Origin: Candidatus Wallbacteria bacterium
GTDB taxonomy: Bacteria; Muiribacteriota; JAQTZZ01
Reading direction: 5' to 3'
NCBI GenBank assembly: GCA_028711905.1
Contig: JAQTRI010000132.1
Location: 1-8,822 of the forward strand
Length of the DNA: 8,822 nucleotides
The translations under genes and the position numbers were made by a program. Below the pieces are notes generated by a model. The model had not been told where the DNA came from. It made no database searches and saw only the letters and a list, made by a program, of their open reading frames with translations. Shown piece by piece: positions 5,468 through 8,822 of the stretch (positions within the stretch are counted from its first letter, which is position 1; each line of letters starts with the position of its first letter).

Positions 5468-6543
5468 TCCTTCGCTCCGGCTTTGACGAGAAAGCCAATG
5501 ATATCATCATATTTCAACAATCTGGCGATTTTCAATGCTGTAAGCCCTTGGTTATCCCTAACGTTGATGTCAACACCTTTGGCAATCAGGGCTGCGCAAA
5601 CATCTTTCAGATTCAGATATACGGCTTCCATGAGCAGGGTCCGTCCGCCAGGGCCGATGCAGCTGACATCTGCGCCCAGGCTGATCAATCGCAATGCAAT
5701 CTGGGAGGCAAATTCGTTTAGGTGTTCCATTGATCCGGGGACTACTCTTCCTGTGCCATCGCAAAGTGCGAACAGAATATTCCTATGTATTCCCAAAAAT
5801 GAAAAAGCTGCAGCAAAGTTTTTCCCGTTTGGAAGAAGTGTTTTGCGATACAAAGTCAATCCAGCAGTCGTACTTTTATTGTTCATCTCGCTATCGAAAA
5901 AAAGGAAAGAATCACTGCAACATCTGAGCGCATATTGAATGGCGCTATATCCAATACTATCCTTTGCCTGGACATTATCCCCTTTGTCCAGTAGAAAATT
6001 GGCAAAATCGGAAAATCCAAATCTTACTGCCAACATCAAAGAAGTTCTTCCTTGACTATCACGCTCATTAAGATCATATCCGCTGAGAACAAATTCGTAT
6101 GCCTTTTTCAGTCCTGTCAGTTTCAGGCTGGGGGAAAGTTCCCATTCACTGATTGCAGCAACCAATGTCTGCGGTTCAGGTGGTATTGACCGGAACTTTA
6201 GCGGATTATGAAGTTTGCAGAGGCATTCCACACCTGATAAATGATTACGAATCATATATGTCGCCAAGAAAGGACAGCCCGGTCTGAAAGGAAATGTGCG
6301 CAGATTGCCGAGATTGTTACCGATTTTAAGATTCATAGCAAGACCGGAATGGAGAAAATAAAGATCATCAGGTAAACAGCCCAAATTATTCAGCCATCCA
6401 TCAATGTATTGTGCCATTGATGAACGCTGTTCGCTGCACGTTATGAAGATATTTTGCCTCAAGCCCCAAGTCAATTCGCTATTCAGTAGTATTACAAGCA
6501 CAATAATTATTAATAAAAACAAATAAATCAAAGCAGTTTTCAT
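5464..6543 (-). CDS. Membrane-anchored ankyrin-repeat protein (pair 1 partner)
   Basis: The protein has 359 residues. A strongly hydrophobic N-terminal helix at 4-21 with no lipobox Cys nearby is a signal anchor, so the bulk is probably periplasmic or external. Ankyrin repeats are visible at about 155-187 (DLNERDSQGRTSLMLAVRFG...), a degenerate one at 188-212, then after a 60-residue insertion further units at 276-357 (GADVSCIGPGGRTLLMEAVY, GVDINVRDNQGLTALKIA). Residues 22-150 match nothing I recognise, except that 31-57 echo the Cys/IDGW/CL region of the caspase-like proteins. ATGA overlaps at both ends (with 6540-8822 and 4118-5467) show one translationally coupled unit. Ankyrin repeats bind proteins and occur among immunity proteins of polymorphic toxins, so an inhibitor of the upstream caspase-like protein is plausible but unproven. 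Confidence 0.8.
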   Translation of the reverse strand: MKTALIYLFLLIIIVLVILLNSELTWGLRQNIFITCSEQRSSMAQYIDGWLNNLGCLPDDLYFLHSGLAMNLKIGNNLGNLRTFPFRPGCPFLATYMIRNHLSGVECLCKLHNPLKFRSIPPEPQTLVAAISEWELSPSLKLTGLKKAYEFVLSGYDLNERDSQGRTSLMLAVRFGFSDFANFLLDKGDNVQAKDSIGYSAIQYALRCCSDSFLFFDSEMNNKSTTAGLTLYRKTLLPNGKNFAAAFSFLGIHRNILFALCDGTGRVVPGSMEHLNEFASQIALRLISLGADVSCIGPGGRTLLMEAVYLNLKDVCAALIAKGVDINVRDNQGLTALKIARLLKYDDIIGFLVKAGAKE

Positions 6544-8822
6544 GGTACCTGTTGTAACAGATCTCCCCGATGATTAGGCTTCATGTATGGGAAACAGGAC
6601 GAAGCGTAATCTTTTGCTTCCTTGATAGGAAGAGGTTTTTTTGTCGTCATGTAATTATTATGGAAAAAAGTAAAAAAGTTCAAATAATAAGTGACCGCAT
6701 TATAAGGTACAACATATTCTGGCCACCCCAGAAGGCAATTCGTGTGAAATCCTTCTTTTTCAGTGGAACATGATTCAATCCAACTGTCGATAAATTTTTC
6801 GTTCCCTAACTTGCAACAATTAAGAATCACTATGGGTGAATCTTTTCCTGGATTGTCAGCAGCATACAAATCTTTTATATCATACGGGAACACCATTATT
6901 GATGTACTAATGTTAAGATATTGAGGCGCTTGCAGCGTTTCGAACCATGAACCGTAATCAATTACACCATCGCCATGGGCGGTAAGATAAATCATTTCAT
7001 ATTCTGCGGGTTTAATATGATTTTTCGTAGTATACATGAAATACGATTTATCAGCATTGAATATCACATCCAGAGCGTAAATATCTTGCATCAATTTGAC
7101 GGTTTCTTCAAGCACATCATCCACCATTGTCGATCGTGCCGGTGACGAACCAAAATAGTGGATTATTGGGGGAGGACCAGAATATTCCGAAGTTTGTAAA
7201 GCACATACAATCAATGCCGGTTTTTTTACCGGTTTATAAGACTTCTGCTCTTTCCCGGCTGAGTCAATACAGGTAAGCGTAACCTCTTGTGAACCCAAGT
7301 CGCTGTCAGGGTTGACTCGACACGCATCACACTCATCGCCACGAAACACAAACTTTTCACCAACAGTGGAATCAGTTTTAACTACAATCAACGGATTCGA
7401 AAAGTAACAATTCCCGCTTTTAATCAATATGAAACGTCTGCGAAAACCACTTGAAATAAACTCCGCAGTAGTTGTTTGCTCTCTCAGGCCCGGGTCCACC
7501 ACTTTAATGTACATCTTAGTGTTTTTCGTGGCATAATCTTCCGGGTTCAAATTCGCACAGTCCGCTTCATTGATTACTTGATTGGATGCCTCATACATAT
7601 CCACTCTAGTTTCATCAGTGCCATATCCCGGCCCAAGCCAGATCGGCAGTTCAAGTGCTATTACTTCGCCTGAATATGAAAAATTGAACTTCAGCATGTT
7701 CTCCCCCGGGACACCGCGAGGAAAGCTGTTCGTCATGGCCGCGCTTCTGGTAACCGGTAATGGTGAGACGATTTCGATAGTGGTTTTTCTGTCCGGGGAG
7801 AAGAAAATCCGGCTGTCGGTTTCGGTTTCAGTATAGATCGTTTCAGTTTCATGGGTGTGGTTCATACCCCAGAATGAAAAGTTGAACTGGTCAACTTCAT
7901 CAACAGTGTATGGCGTGGCGAATTGAACAGTCATTGGGGCTGGAGTAGTGACGGGAGGCGGCCAGCCGCGATGCGAACCGTCCCAGGGTTCATAAATAGG
8001 CGCGAACTTGATGCGCCTGCCATCTTCATTGACTAAGCAGATCGGCACCTGGTTATCCCCCTCGATCCAGATATACGGCTCCACAGCCTTGTTCCGTCCC
8101 TTGGCTCCATACGACCCGGCATCGACTTTGCACCTGGCAGTGATGATCGTATCCATGAAATCGCCGCTGCCGCCTTTGTATGTGGAGGTATTGCCCTCGA
8201 ACGAGAAAGCATGTCCGTCAGCTTCGTTGCCGCTGCATGTCCACTGCCAGTCAGTGGCTGCTGCTGCGGGAACTGAGGCCAGGGTGTCGTTGGGATAAAC
8301 AATGGATGCCGTGAAGGTTTTGCTTTCACCCTGGGCGATGGTGTCGATCATGGGGTCGATTTTGATGTACAATACCTGCTCAGCGCCTTTTTTCCCGGTG
8401 ATTACCGATTCATCGTAATACCACGATTGCTCGTGATAAGTATCCACCACCCAGGCGAACATGCGGTGCGCTTCGCTGTATTGCTTCAGAGCTGTGAGCG
8501 TACGGCCCTGGCCCAGTCGTGAATCCAGCAGATACGATTGCAGACTGGTGTTGTTTTCCACGCCCCGGTACTTGTCAAGAGCCGTTTCACACTCTCCCTT
8601 GGCATACAGGCAGTCGCCGAGCCCGATATAGCTCGATCCCACGGCAGTGTACGCAAGATAATATGTGCTGCTGAGGTAATCCTGAAGTATGGCGCTGTAG
8701 CGCGCTATGGCCCGGTCATATTCGCCGAGGGCTTTTTCGATGCCTGCGCTCTCCACTCTGGCCACCATCGTGTAATGGGTATCAGCGTTAGGGAATGAAA
8801 TAATCTTTGCATACTCAGTAAT
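6540..8822 (-). CDS. Large TPR / Ig-like / caspase-like protein, 5' end beyond the window (pair 1)
   Basis: The frame is open to the window edge: 760 residues are visible, and the Met at 8766-8768 is internal because 18 codons without a stop precede it. Numbering from the first visible codon: TPR-like helices with repeated Tyr/Ala/Gly periodicity at about 20-135; an Ig-like beta-sandwich at 150-255; a second beta domain at 297-450 with the HETETIYTETETDSRIF wording of bacterial surface repeats; a third beta-rich part to about 530; and a caspase-like domain from KKPALIVCAL (533-542), with predicted catalytic H616 in AHGDG, C670 in LNCCKL, FIDSW and CLLGW (696-700). The dyad fits clan CD peptidases (caspase, CHAT, gingipain relatives). 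The ankyrin gene overlaps its stop by ATGA. Any secretion signal would lie outside the window. G+C is about 50% in sampled parts of the first half and 27-32% in the caspase part. Confidence 0.78.
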   Translation of the reverse strand: MTEYAKIISFPNADTHYTMVARVESAGIEKALGEYDRAIARYSAILQDYLSSTYYLAYTAVGSSYIGLGDCLYAKGECETALDKYRGVENNTSLQSYLLDSRLGQGRTLTALKQYSEAHRMFAWVVDTYHEQSWYYDESVITGKKGAEQVLYIKIDPMIDTIAQGESKTFTASIVYPNDTLASVPAAAATDWQWTCSGNEADGHAFSFEGNTSTYKGGSGDFMDTIITARCKVDAGSYGAKGRNKAVEPYIWIEGDNQVPICLVNEDGRRIKFAPIYEPWDGSHRGWPPPVTTPAPMTVQFATPYTVDEVDQFNFSFWGMNHTHETETIYTETETDSRIFFSPDRKTTIEIVSPLPVTRSAAMTNSFPRGVPGENMLKFNFSYSGEVIALELPIWLGPGYGTDETRVDMYEASNQVINEADCANLNPEDYATKNTKMYIKVVDPGLREQTTTAEFISSGFRRRFILIKSGNCYFSNPLIVVKTDSTVGEKFVFRGDECDACRVNPDSDLGSQEVTLTCIDSAGKEQKSYKPVKKPALIVCALQTSEYSGPPPIIHYFGSSPARSTMVDDVLEETVKLMQDIYALDVIFNADKSYFMYTTKNHIKPAEYEMIYLTAHGDGVIDYGSWFETLQAPQYLNISTSIMVFPYDIKDLYAADNPGKDSPIVILNCCKLGNEKFIDSWIESCSTEKEGFHTNCLLGWPEYVVPYNAVTYYLNFFTFFHNNYMTTKKPLPIKEAKDYASSCFPYMKPNHRGDLLQQVP

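Noticed and set aside
8033..8329. Minus-strand 98-codon frame inside the long gene
   Set aside because: It is an alternative frame of the well-supported Ig-like coding region and has no recognisable features.
8766..8768. ATG as the true start of the long TPR/caspase-like protein
   Set aside because: The frame stays open through the 18 codons to the window edge and continues the helical repeat, so the start is outside the window.

Overview
The window is bacterial and reads almost entirely on the minus strand, so gene order below runs from the high coordinate to the low one. No marker in it fixes the taxonomy. Large TPR/Ig-like proteins with a caspase-like tail, a GspG-like fold, and several mobile-element traces fit the accessory genome of an environmental, probably uncultured, Gram-negative-type bacterium; that placement is inference only.

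Region 8822-2149 is a tightly packed gene array built from three repeated pairs. In each pair a protein with a caspase-like C-terminal domain (conserved His, an N-x-Cys box about 50 residues later, then a C-L/I-L/I-G-W box) is followed directly by a smaller membrane-anchored protein. Pair 1 is a long TPR + Ig-like + caspase-like protein (6540-8822, 5' end outside the window) with a membrane-anchored ankyrin protein (5464-6543, ATGA overlap). Pair 2 is a shorter copy with only the last beta-sandwich and caspase-like parts (4118-5467, ATGA overlap with the ankyrin gene) and a two-helix membrane protein with a GspG/pseudopilin-like domain (3549-4109, 8 nt gap). Pair 3 is a still shorter caspase-like remnant (2663-3310) and a second GspG-like membrane protein (2149-2670, 8 nt overlap). 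One long leader followed by progressively shorter orphan copies, each with its own small partner, together with a conserved N-part and a diverged AT-rich C-part, resembles the full-length-toxin plus orphan-module/immunity layout of polymorphic toxin loci. The partners are therefore candidate inhibitors or immunity proteins. This is a hypothesis, not a demonstrated function.

Between pairs 2 and 3 lies a small non-coding insertion (3262-3468) bounded by perfect 16-bp inverted repeats and flanked by five TGTCATCC units. It resembles a non-autonomous REP/RAYT-type or MITE element, and it appears to have cost the third caspase-like gene its 5' part.

Region 2148-1 is a different, mobile-looking segment: a helix-turn-helix/coiled-coil protein (1349-2014), an AbiEi-like antitoxin/regulator (139-1140) whose promoter is overlapped by a perfect 26-bp palindrome, and at the left edge two AGTGGTCA repeats 24 bp apart that look like an IS21-type end. 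No AbiEii toxin gene is visible. No rRNA, tRNA or CRISPR array was seen, and no convincing rho-independent terminator. No stretch longer than 300 bases lacks a gene or element; the largest gaps are 1171-1348 and 2015-2148.
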